A DNA stretch of 64,000 bases from Hemerocallis citrina (taxonomy: Eukaryota; Streptophyta; Magnoliopsida; Asparagales; Asphodelaceae). The stretch is from the NCBI GenBank assembly GCA_017893485.1, contig CM030365.1, positions 49,225,712 through 49,289,711 on the forward strand, in the 5' to 3' direction. The notes beneath the pieces were generated by a model. It ran no database searches. It saw nothing but the letters and a program-made list of their open reading frames with translations, and was not told the DNA's origin. Positions 33,608-43,215 of the stretch are shown one piece after another (the stretch's first letter is position 1; the number at the start of each line of letters is the position of its first letter). The position numbers and the translations under genes were made by a program.

Positions 33608-34425
33608 CTATAGCACCCCGAATTTCCTATATTGGAAACTTAAGACACAAGCCAGAATCTTACTTCAAATGAGTCAATAACTCAAAAAGGTTACAGGAAA
33701 TTAAAAACTTAGTATTACACAAATGTCATTACAATGCCCAATAATTACAACAAAATATTACATCATGAATTACATTGATAATTTACATATTATGAATGAT
33801 CACTAATCTCCACTTGAATGCTCCACACAGCTCGAGTTCCCAGCTCCACGATCAGCAATCCTGCAACTAACAAACTGTGGGCACGTCAGTTGAATGCAAC
33901 TGACGCAAAACTGATGAAACCAGTGATCCGAAAACATCCACATCCAATATTTGATGCAAAAGGAAAATGTGAAAGCAAGCCATAGGTGTCGGTGTATTCC
34001 ATGACCTAGATTCTAATGCATAACCATAAAATGCACACGATGCTCTTACGCTAATGCACACTTGGTTGGAGACAGATGCATTCCATACTACGTATTTCCC
34101 AACCAAGCAACATCTTTCAGATGATAAGATTCAATCCATCGCCATGCATCCTACTCTTGTGCTCTCTCCTGTTTCTGATGTTATCTCAAGATGATAGGAT
34201 TCCATCCCTCACCACGCATCCTACAGAGCAGAAAATTAGTCTCATACCAGCAACATTATTAAATTAATAAAAATATTAAAGTACATTCAAAATTTACATA
34301 ATTTGGTTTGGCTATTAGGCACATTAGGTAAGATACTACAATAAAAATTTCAAACCCCAAATTCCATCAGAATAAAAAGATATCATTTTTCTAATCGATC
34401 ATGCTAAATCTTCTCAAGATCATGA
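33608..34425 (-). mobile_element. Family B LTR 3' fragment
   Basis: On the minus strand the end reads CGGGGTGCTATA (the usual TGTTACA/TGCTACA end is mutated), preceded by the family end block (CCTGTAACCTTTTTGAG-like) and the hairpin at 33884-33905 about 280 bases inward. It includes GATTCAATCCATCGCCATGC (34128), as family B has GATTCATGGCGCGGG. At about 34425 it meets family B sequence in the opposite orientation. Confidence 0.7.
33884..33905 (-). promoter_or_regulatory. Conserved LTR hairpin, reversed copy
   Basis: Arms CGTCAGTTG and CAACTGACG, perfect 9-base stem, four-base loop, about 280 bases from the LTR end. Confidence 0.7.
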
Positions 34426-35501
34426 CTTATAAAAATCATATCTCCATATTTATCATGAATTTAGAGTTGAAATCTTTATTGTAGGTTTCTCATACATGTC
34501 TATAATAATCCCACAAAATTTTCATGACTTTTGGATAATATTTGATCTTTTAGAAAATACAAATCTATTCTGAACAAGAAGAGTATTGAAACTTTTTTTT
34601 CTGTTATGTCTTAATATTTTATGATGAGTTTGGAAGTAAATTAATCCCAGAATATAATGATTCTTAAACTAAAATTATTATGTATAATTAATCTATATGT
34701 CTAAATAGTTCCACCAATTTTCGAATTTTTAGATATGGTTTTGATAATTAATAAAAATCATGTTTCTGTACTGAGATAGAACCCATTCAGTTATGCTTTT
34801 GTTACACGTACTTGATAATGTGGAATACAGAACTCTTGGATAAAAGTAATTTGAGATTGAAATTTTATAGTAATATCTAAAGTCGGTATAGAACATTTAT
34901 ACCAAGTTTCATACTTATTGAATAAAATTTGATATCTTTAAAAATTATGATTTACTGCTCTGGTTGGGAAACAGCATGCAGACATCTTAAAATTTATATT
35001 TTATTCGAATTGTCATAACTTTATGTATACTTGATGTTTGAGCTAAATTTTGGATATGTAGTACCTATATGTATTTGGATCTTGCATACCAAATTTTACG
35101 AGATTTTGAGATCATAGTTATTTTCAACTGAGTTTTAAGCACACACTGATTTACAGTTCTGTAAATTCTGAGAAATTACAGACATATCAGTGTGTGGTCA
35201 TTTTTCATCAATAAAATGACTCTATAGAATCGAAAAACATGGAATTTCATTAAGTAATTAATTGTGATTTTTGCAACTAGCACCAGTTGTAGGTTGGATG
35301 AATAGCTTAACAGATTTGGGTATATGTAAGTTATTTTCATATTAATGCTATACGATGAGTTAGAAAGTTTTCAGTTAGCTTATGAATCATGAATTGTATA
35401 TGTTTGAATTGGAGAGCTTGTGAATCATCAGACGCCAGCAGTGGCCTGACATCTGAGCCTGCCTTAACGAGAAGAGAGCTCGTTGAAGAAGCCCCCCATC
35501 C
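34426..35501 (+). mobile_element. Family B LTR body fragment, plus orientation
   Basis: ATCATATCTCCATATTTATC (34437) and AGAGTTGAAATCTTTATTGT match the plus-strand blocks at 28795. Several further degenerate blocks follow to 35300. The last ~100 bases before the gap (from about 35395) have different, GC-richer sequence of unknown origin. No gene is supported. Confidence 0.55.
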
Positions 35502-36001
35502 NNNNNNNNNNNNNNNNNNNNNNNNNNNNNNNNNNNNNNNNNNNNNNNNNNNNNNNNNNNNNNNNNNNNNNNNNNNNNNNNNNNNNNNNNNNNNNNNNNN
35601 NNNNNNNNNNNNNNNNNNNNNNNNNNNNNNNNNNNNNNNNNNNNNNNNNNNNNNNNNNNNNNNNNNNNNNNNNNNNNNNNNNNNNNNNNNNNNNNNNNNN
35701 NNNNNNNNNNNNNNNNNNNNNNNNNNNNNNNNNNNNNNNNNNNNNNNNNNNNNNNNNNNNNNNNNNNNNNNNNNNNNNNNNNNNNNNNNNNNNNNNNNNN
35801 NNNNNNNNNNNNNNNNNNNNNNNNNNNNNNNNNNNNNNNNNNNNNNNNNNNNNNNNNNNNNNNNNNNNNNNNNNNNNNNNNNNNNNNNNNNNNNNNNNNN
35901 NNNNNNNNNNNNNNNNNNNNNNNNNNNNNNNNNNNNNNNNNNNNNNNNNNNNNNNNNNNNNNNNNNNNNNNNNNNNNNNNNNNNNNNNNNNNNNNNNNNN
36001 N
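35502..36001. other. Assembly gap, 500 N
   Basis: Exactly 500 N. Confidence 0.99.
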
Positions 36002-36300
36002 TTGAAACTGACCAAAACGACTATAAATACCCCCTACCTCCACAAGAAACAGGTAATCAATATTTTTTCCACAAAAAACTCCCTCATAATCTTTTTGATT
36101 TCTGATTTGAGCATCGGAGGATCTGTCGAAGGGATAAATCCCAGCGTTTCAGACTTTTGCAGGTTAGTGGAGGTGATCATCACCACACGAATCGGATCCA
36201 ACGGCACAAATGAGTCAGATTAAGAAGTCAACTAAAGTCAAAGGTAGTCAACACCATTGAAAGTCAAAATGTCAGTTCTTGATCGTTCCTTAAAAGAATC
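36002..36300 (+). mobile_element. LTR fragment, Tat/Retand-type (family E)
   Basis: TATAAATA at 36022-36029, then CCCCCTACCTCCACAAG, AGGTAATCAATATTTTTTCC, TTTGAGCATCGGAGGATC and TTTTGCAGGTTAGTGGAGG. The same order as the minus-strand LTR at 1-690. TTGCAG followed by GGT is the typical end of a leader. Coding sequence does not follow. Confidence 0.6.
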
Positions 36301-36689
36301 CACATCATCTATTTGCTCCCACAACGAAAAAGCAGCAACCACATGTTTTGTGAAATCACCATAATTTGTCTTCGAAGTCATGTTGATTTAAAAATCATCC
36401 TATGTTTTTAAAATTCCTCTCGACTAACACCCCCAAGAGAAATTTATTTAACAGGAGACCATATTGGAGGTTATAATAACTCTCAGAAAGAATCTATCTA
36501 TCCTCAAAGCCCTCACTACAATAATAAGGTAGGTGTACAATAAAAAAACTCTCATATAAGTGCATATGAGGCTATGAGTGATGTTCATGTAATACCCTCA
36601 GTATTTTAGGAGGTAACTATTATAGTGCAAGATGAGAAGGACTCATGTAATTGTGGTCTTATTTATTATACTGTTTCAGTGACTTGTGG
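36301..36689. other. Unassigned intergenic DNA
   Basis: Moderately AT-rich. I recognise no gene, repeat or element motif between the family E fragment and the hAT end. Confidence 0.4.
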
Positions 36690-37890
36690 TAGGGGTGGCA
36701 TTCGGTTCACCCGGGCCAAGTTGGGCTCAAAACCCGCGCAGTTGACTCGGTCCCGGGATAGGGCGGGCTGCGCTAAGGAGGAGGGTGGGCTAGGCTGAGC
36801 CAGGCTAGAGGGGGGTAGGGGTGGCCCGGGCCTGATCCTAGGCCCTTAGCTTGGGTGCCGTGTCTTCTTTTGGTTTTTTTAAACTTTTGTAATTTTTATT
36901 TTGAATTTTGAATAGACATTAGAGTAGAATAAATGCATTTGATGATTGAATTTAGACAACAATTGTAAAAATATATAGAATAAAAATATTCATATATTAA
37001 ATTTTTTCAATGAATTACAAAATTTAAAATATAATGAAATAGATTACCAACAATTCATACAACTACAAAGTAATTGAATTTGAAAATGAAAGTTGAGGGG
37101 TAGTGTAGAATTTAGAGTTCGAGATGTCCTATATTTAGATTGAAGATAAGACATTGGACTATTGTCGTGCACTTCTACTTAACCTAAATATAGAATCTCA
37201 TCACCCCAAATTTTCCTTTAAAAAAAATGTGAATCAAGTCAATCTTCAATCTTCACTATTCATTCGTCGGTACTTGAGCCGTTTTGTGATTCTTGTAGTA
37301 AATATTGGGTCCTCTCTTCCGCTTTCATCCAATCTTCCATGCATACTAGAATCTCCAAATTCTTTGAAAGCAAGCGATTCTTGTTCGGGCTCATTATCCT
37401 ACCACCAAGAGAAAAAGTACTTTCCGATGCAACAGTTGACACCGGTGGAGTTAGCAAATTTTTAGCCATACGAGAAAGAATAAGAAAAGTAGTTCATTGT
37501 TTTTTCCAAAAAAATAACACATCAACTATATCATCGATGGGAGGCTGTGCATTATACCAATTCAACTCATTTGGTGCATTTGTTCTTGGTTTTTTAATTT
37601 AATAAGATTTTAAACACCACCAGTTGAAAATGCAAGACCATTTCCCTTTGATATAGAAGAAGAACAACTAACATTTTGTGATTGTGTAGTATTAGATGCA
37701 TAAAACTTAATTGTAACTATCAAACAAATTATTCAAAATATGCTCAAATTGTGTAGTAAAAAAACATGATCATAGTCTTATAGTTCTTTGTGTGGAGCAT
37801 ATGAATTAAAAATCTCAATTAAACTGTTTGTTCCCTCTAACTTAATTACATGATTCATTACACTAGCAACACAATATAACATAGGAAGTG
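36690..37890 (-). mobile_element. hAT transposon remnant
   Basis: One end starts TAGGGGTGGCATTCGGTTCA at 36690, like the terminal repeat of many plant hAT elements (C/TAGGGGTGGCAA-CGG). GGGTAGGGGTGGCCCGGGCC near 36814 may be a subterminal repeat. The transposase C-terminal region lies on the minus strand (37257-37600). The other end is not identified; family B LTR sequence begins near 37895, so the element is probably truncated. Confidence 0.7.
37257..37600 (-). pseudogene. hAT transposase, C-terminal dimerisation region
   Basis: Plant hAT transposases cut and paste their element; the C-terminal dimerisation domain (Dimer_Tnp_hAT) is their best-conserved part. On the minus strand, after an in-frame TGA near 37488, the frame reads FLILSRMAKNLLTPPVSTVA, SESTFSLGGRIMSPNKNRLL and LEILVCMEDWMKA, then stops at 37260. 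These match the family pattern LSRMA-D-L-IPVSTVASESAF, then GGR, then the C-terminal Cys/Trp. Upstream, ELNWYNAQPP fits the weaker LxWW block. The N-terminal zinc finger and the rest of the catalytic core are not recognisable. It is an inactive fragment. Confidence 0.88.
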
Positions 37891-37894
37891 CCTA

Positions 37895-39164
37895 GGGAAG
37901 TTACCTTATAGCTATCAACCCTTGGGCTATAATTGGAACTTCCGCCTCAATGTTTAAAATGGACAAACTCGTGCACTGACGGATTAATAGAGAATGATCG
38001 CGGGCCGTGGTTATGAGCGAGAATAAAGGTAGGGGAAGTGGCGAGCAAGGTGATCGCGTCGCCGGAACCGCAGGTTGATAAACGGGAAGTAGAGTTTCTA
38101 TTTGGGGAAAACACATAAGACTAGGTATAACCTAGATTATTGATTAAGTTTGTAACCACATCTTTATAAAACATCCAGGTAGACTCAGTATTAGTTAGAA
38201 AGACCGATACCTATAAATTGCATTAGGTTTCTAGCAAGCTTTAGTCGGGTGTTGTACTCTCCTGTCATTAGGGATACGTATTGCGGTGCGTATCTCGCTC
38301 TGTTGATTCCTGAAGAACCGTGGTAAGAACGGGAGGGGATTCCTATCGGAGTTAGGGAGGTAGACCCTACACTACCGTTAATTTCTACGTTGGTGGACAC
38401 GAATGGATCATAGGGTTGCGGTCCTATGAATCTTCGGCTCCATAGATATGCTGCGGTGTATCTTTAGTTCGTCACGAATTTTGAGTGAGGTCCGGGCGTT
38501 GGGCACTAGTGGCAAACAGGGACACCACAATGTGACTACAGTACCGATTAATCTGCAACCTTATCAACCACTGTCTATCTATCAGGAACAGGACGAGTAC
38601 AAGATTAGGATGCATGGTGGGGGTTCGAAACCCTAATTTGGAGATAACGGCTTGATCTGGAGCATATGTAGTATGGGATGCATGCATTTCCAAAGTCTCG
38701 CTTGCATTAGAATAAGTTCATCTTGACCTGTGCATTAGATTACTAGGTCATGTCATACACAGACACCTTTAACCTAATTACACTTTCCTATCTTTTAGTC
38801 ACTTTTCCTTGTGCATTAAATCTTGATTTGTCAGTTTGGACATCGCTGCTTTTATCAGCATTGCGTCAGTAGAAGTACTGACATGCCCACTCTTTTAGGT
38901 GCTAGTTGATGATCCATGAAGTACAGGAAGCTTAAGCCAGATGGTGCGTCCGAGTGATAGTATGAAGTATTCATTATTCACATTCCTTTTGTAAACTATG
39001 ATTTGTAATTTCGAGAACATTGTATATTGTAACACTTGAGACTTGTAAACATTATGGAATAAAAATTGTTTTAAGTTTCCTGTATTTTCATGTTTTGTGA
39101 CTATTTGAAGGAAAGATTCTGGTTTGTGTCACAAATCACCAATATAGGGATTCGGGGCGCTACA
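37895..39164 (+). mobile_element. Family B 5' LTR, 5'-truncated
   Basis: Begins within the LTR (TACCTTATAGCTATCAACCC, then GACGGATTAATAGAG and ATGATCGCGGGCCG) and runs to GGGGCGCTACA at 39164, where a primer site follows. It shares with the LTR at 53924-58133 the sequences GATCGCGGGCCG, GGGATACGTA, CTGTTGATTCCTGAAG and GAGTGAGGTC, plus a hairpin (38865-38882). It is the upstream LTR of the element whose gag begins at 40010. Confidence 0.8.
38865..38882 (+). promoter_or_regulatory. Conserved LTR hairpin, copy B2
   Basis: Arms GTCAGTA and TACTGAC, loop GAAG, perfect 7-base stem, about 290 bases before the LTR end. Confidence 0.7.
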
Positions 39165-39168
39165 GAGT

Positions 39169-39180
39169 TGGTATCAGAGC
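39169..39180 (+). other. Primer binding site, tRNA-iMet (family B)
   Basis: TGGTATCAGAGC, 4 bases after the LTR end at 39164. Confidence 0.95.
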
Positions 39181-39352
39181 AACCTTCAGACTATAGTCCA
39201 ATACAACAGGAAAATATACTTGGATGCCACTAGGAGAGTTGGGTTTTAGCCAGTAGTAGATTATTATAATTCATATTGTTGCTCTTTTCAACTTATGTTT
39301 TATAATTTTCTATATCTGGACTAATTCCCGTATTGTTTTTTTCTCCTGACAG

Positions 39353-39784
39353 ATGGAAAACACAATGAACAGATGGGCAAATGGGACTCGGGCTGGACCA
39401 AATCCAGTAGTTACTCAGGCTACCCCACCTCCACCTCTACATCCCACTGCCATGGAGCCGTTCATCGGCCAATTGTTCCAGGATTTCACCACATATAAAT
39501 GGAGCTATGGGCAATTAGAAGGCCGCTTGGAAAACTGTGGCCACGCCCTAATGGCCACAAACAGACAAGTGGCAAAGTTGAAGAGGTCCAAAAGGAGGCC
39601 TTGGGTGAAGATGATGTTGATGAAACTCCAGCATCAGGAGAAGTTGGCTCAGTTGGAGCACAAGCTTGGGGAATTACAGACTAAGGTTGCCCAACAGCCA
39701 GCCCCGTTGGAGCAACTAACTGCAGCCGAGCACCCTGCTACAAGAGATCACCCTGTGAGGAGTATGTGTGATCTGGCCCTATGA
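39353..39784 (+). CDS. Extra ORF upstream of gag, coiled coil
   Basis: An uninterrupted 143-codon frame starts ATG GAA AAC ACA. Pro-rich segment TQATPPPPLHPTAMEP (about residues 23-38) is followed by a helix-rich part: YGQLEGRLENC, then KLQHQEKLAQLEHKLGELQT, likely coiled coil. It lies 172 bases after the PBS and 225 bases before the gag ATG, in a different reading frame relation. I do not recognise a family. It could be an N-terminal part of gag separated by mutation, or a distinct leader protein. The frame is intact while gag is broken. Confidence 0.5.
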   Translation: MENTMNRWANGTRAGPNPVVTQATPPPPLHPTAMEPFIGQLFQDFTTYKWSYGQLEGRLENCGHALMATNRQVAKLKRSKRRPWVKMMLMKLQHQEKLAQLEHKLGELQTKVAQQPAPLEQLTAAEHPATRDHPVRSMCDLAL

Positions 39785-40009
39785 TGGATATTATGATGTT
39801 TTGTTTCGATGTTTTCTTTCATGTACAAAGGATAATGCTTTTTGGAAAACCGGCCAATGACAGTGTGGTGTTCTAACTGTACTTATGGCAATGCTGATGT
39901 AACCCTTCTTATATGAATGAAGACTAGTACCTATATTTTGACTACTAATTCTAGTATGATGTGGGTTTACACTATAATTGCAACTTAAATAATAAAATTT
40001 AGCATTCAG

Positions 40010-41081
40010 ATGTCTGGAAGAACAAGAAGTAGCCGAAGCAGGAAGACTAAGGGTGATGACAGCGGAGCCAATGACGTTGGCCTCAACGACGGAGCAGAAT
40101 TCACTCGAATATACCAAATGTTTGGAGCATTCATGGAGGAGAGCAGGAACCAAGCACCACAACCAGGAGCACCGGGAGTCACTCGCAAAAACACAGTCAT
40201 AGATCCAGTCAGGATGGTTGAGGGATAGGCCGACCCAACCGCAGCGGACAATTGGATACGCCAAGTAGAAACGGTGTTTGAAGTCTTGATGACGCCAGAA
40301 GATAGTAAGGTTCGACTAGCTACAATCTTATTGGAGAAGGACGCCAGTGTATTGTGGCAATCCGTAAAACGTGGCTGGGGAGAATGTTTGATGACATGGG
40401 AGGATTTCCTAGAAGAATTCAAACAACACTACCTTCCCTTAGACGTGCAGGAAGAAAAGGCGATGGAGTTCCACAGTTTGAAGCAAGGGAGCATGTCAAT
40501 TAGAGAATATGAAACAAAGTTTACCCAGCTGTCGCGATATGCACCAGAGTTGGTTTAAGAGGAGACAAAGAAGGCAAAAGATTCGAGCAAGGACTTAGTC
40601 TGGGATTGAGATCCAGGATGGTACCTCTGGGCATCTGCAGGTTCGACAAGCTAGTGAGGCGAGCTGCTGTAACACAGATGAGTATGAACCAAAGCCAATC
40701 ATCACAAGGGAAAACTGAGACTTGGAACCGGGGAAAGAGGTCTACCCCAACATCGAAGTTCAAGAAACACGACAAGAACCAGAAATTTCAAAGGACAAAT
40801 GATAAGATGGAGGATTCAAGCTGGGAAGTTGTTTCCTCTGTGGGGAAGAGGGGAATTTCAGAGATCAGTGCCCAAGGAACGAAGGGAGAATTGTTCAGAA
40901 ATGTTATCATTGTGGGAAGAAAGGACACATCAGACCAAATTGTCCCCAATTTCTGAAGAGCAGCAGCAAGGCAGTATCGGGAACAACTAGCAAGGGAAAG
41001 CAACTAGTCCGACAAGGTTGAGTATTCGCTTTAACCAAAGAAGATGCGGAAGACAATGAAGGGGTGATCACCGGTATGTGA
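40010..41081 (+). pseudogene. gag, family B, broken
   Basis: Starts ATG TCT GGA AGA. In-frame TAG at 40226 is followed in the same frame by ADPTAADNWIRQVETVFEVL, ASVLWQSVKRGW, MTWEDFLEEFKQHYLPLDVQ and GSMSIREYETKFTQLSRYAP, the Retrotrans_gag core. TAA occurs at 40556, then a frame change near 40585 and another before 40830. Two zinc knuckles follow in the third frame: CFLCGEEGNFRDQC (40830-40871, with His replaced by Asn) and CYHCGKKGHIRPNC (40902-40943, canonical CCHC). The frame then reaches TGA near 41081. It would make the capsid/nucleocapsid protein of a Ty3/gypsy element. At least two stops and two frame breaks make it inactive. Confidence 0.9.
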
Positions 41082-41161
41082 AGAAATATTGTAATAAGTT
41101 TAGTTGTATTTGAAGTTTCATTTTGAGGAAGTATAATGAAGACTGTAACTCTTTTGTAACA

Positions 41162-41766
41162 GGAAGTATATATATAAATGGAATTTTGGCTACTGTTTTG
41201 TTCAATAGTGGCTCAACTCATTCTTTTGTGTCCAAATCATTCTTAAGAAAGTTAAAGTGCACATAAGAAGCAACTCCAGAGTTAGCCTTAATGGTAGCTA
41301 CACCATCAGGGACAACTCTTACTACAGATCTATGCTATAAGGGCTGTAAACTTCAGATTAACGAAGAACCTCTGAGTATCGATTTGTTAGATTTGGGTTT
41401 TGCCAGAACAAATGTAATTATTGGTATGGATTGGATGTCGAAACATGAAGCAAATATTGATTGCAAGGAGAAGAAAGTAGTCGTCACAACTGAGGGAACG
41501 GAGCCTTTTTTTCACGGAAAGAAGAGGCCAAGGGAAGTGATTATTGCAGCTACAACCGAAATGAAGGTACCTGAAGAAGTGAATAAGATACTAGTGGTGA
41601 GGAATTTTTCACTCATATTTCTGGAAGAATTACCTGGACTGCCCCCACACACATATGTAGAATTCAGCATTTCAATTCAATCAGGCAATGCTCCAGTATC
41701 AAAGACACCGAACAAGATGGCACCAGTAGAGCAGAATGAAGTCAAGAAACAAGTTGATGAGATATT
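41162..41766 (+). pseudogene. Protease and RT start, family B, interrupted by insertion
   Basis: The frame reads GSIYINGILATVLFNSGSTH then SFVSKSFLRKL. VLFNSGS is the aspartic-protease active-site loop, normally VLFDSGA. The catalytic Asp is Asn (AAT at 41204-41206), which would abolish activity. TAA at 41264 follows. Downstream are NVIIGMDWMSKHEANIDCKE (the conserved protease end) and LEELPGLPPHTYVEFSISI, SKTPNKMAPVEQNEVKKQVD, the linker into RT. The coding sequence is cut at 41766 by a reversed family B LTR and resumes in the same sense at 49886. Confidence 0.92.
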
Positions 41767-42452
41767 TGTAACACCCCAATTTCCTTACACTAGGAAACCA
41801 TGACATAAGCTAGAATCTTTTCCTTCAATTAGACACAATACACAGAAAAAAAGGAAATCTTAAAACTTTTTTATATAACACCAATGTATTACAAGTTCGA
41901 ATATTATAAGAATGCAATATATTACATCAGTGTTACAATAGTACCTTACAAGTCCAAGTGTTACAAATCAAAAAAATTTACATCAGAGTATAATGAATAA
42001 TAAATAACACTTGGTACTTTCACTTGGATGCTTCTCAAGATAAAATAAATTACACCAGAAGTTATAATTGAAATGAAAATCAACACCTTGCTTCTCTTGC
42101 CTTGAGTCCTCCTGAATCCTATACCTGTATTTTTGCAATCCAGTACTTATTGAAGTGGGGACGTCAGTACATATACTGATGCTTTAAGGCTAATGACTAG
42201 CAGCGAATCTCAACTTTAAACAAACAGATTGATGAAAAGAGAAATGTGTATATATAATTGATGTGTCAGTGTATGCTATGACTTAGACTCTAATGCAAGA
42301 CTAACTAATGCAAGGATGCTCTTATTCTAATGCAAGCGAGTCTCTGGACAGTATGCACCCCATAAATACATACGCCCATATTAAGCCGTTTCTTCATATA
42401 TAGGGATTTGAACCCGCACCATGAACTCTACTCTGTACTCAACATGTTTGCA

Positions 42453-43117
42453 TCTCGTAAAGTTCTCGTACAATAACTTATTTCAAGCCAGTTTTAAAGC
42501 TGCACCATTCGAGGTGCTTCTTGGGCGGAAGTGCAGGTCACCAGTGTACTGGGATGACAATTGTGAGAGGAAGTTTTTGGGTCCGGAGTTGATCACCAAG
42601 ACAGTTGATGTTGTGGTTCAGATCAGGAAGCATTTGCAGGCAGCTCAGGATCGGTAGAGGCAATGGGCTGATGTCCATCAGAGGGCTTTGGAGTTTGAGG
42701 TTGGTGACCATTTTTTCCTAAAGGTATCGCTGTGGCACGGTGTCATTCTGTTTAGTGGTGGGGGCAAGCTTAGCCCTAGGTTTATTGGACCGTTTGAGAT
42801 TTTGGAGCGAGTAGGCAAGGTGGCCTATCGTCTCGCATTGCCGCTAGCTTTATCAGGAGTGGACGATGTTTTCCATGTCTCACAACTCAGGAGATATATC
42901 CGAGATGAGAGCCACGCGATCGAATACTCTGAGTTGACCATTCGGCCGGATTTGACTTGTGAGATTCCGACAGTTTCTATTGTGGATCGGCGAGTGAAAG
43001 TGCTAAGAACAAGGTCATCAAGTTGATTCGTGTTGCTTGGAATCCTCACTCGCCCGGTGAGTCGACTTAGGAGCTGGAGGAGGAGATTCAGCAGAAGTTT
43101 CCTCATTTGTTTGAGTA
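42453..43117 (+). pseudogene. Integrase C-terminal half, family A
   Basis: Integrase inserts the element DNA. The fragment starts mid-domain: LVKFSYNNLFQASFKAAPFE and LLGRKCRSPVYWDD, which is the end of the catalytic core. An in-frame TAG (42655) is followed by RALEFEVGDHFFLKVS, LSPRFIGPFEILERVGKVAY, VDDVFHVSQLRRYI and VSIVDRRVKVLRT, the conserved C-terminal domain. A frame change near 43020 leads to VAWNPHSPGES, TAG, then ELEEEIQQKFPHLFE and the final stop at 43115-43117. This tail resembles the degenerate chromodomain of Tekay/Del-like chromoviruses (W-E-E-M---YPHLF). The left junction at about 42452 truncates the element. Confidence 0.92.
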
Positions 43118-43175
43118 GTTTTTGTTTTGCTTTCTTTTGGTTGTTTTGGGGTTACCCTATGTATCTTCTTGTTTG

Positions 43176-43193
43176 AATTTCGAGGACGAAATT
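43176..43193 (+). promoter_or_regulatory. Conserved palindromic motif after integrase
   Basis: AATTTCG-AGGA-CGAAATT, a perfect 7-base inverted repeat with a 4-base loop, about 60 bases after the integrase stop and about 22 before the LTR. GAATTTCGAGGACGAAATT is known to recur at this place in plant Tekay/Del-type elements; its function is not established. Confidence 0.7.
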
Positions 43194-43202
43194 CTTCTTA
43201 TC

Positions 43203-43214
43203 AGGTAGGTAGGA
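43203..43214 (+). other. Polypurine tract, family A
   Basis: AGGTAGGTAGGA directly before the LTR start TTGTAATTCC; primes plus-strand synthesis. Confidence 0.7.
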
Positions 43215-43215
43215 T

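Noticed and set aside
37895..39164. Host gene exons with GT-AG borders
   Set aside because: The sequence aligns by eye with other family B LTRs and ends at a primer binding site.
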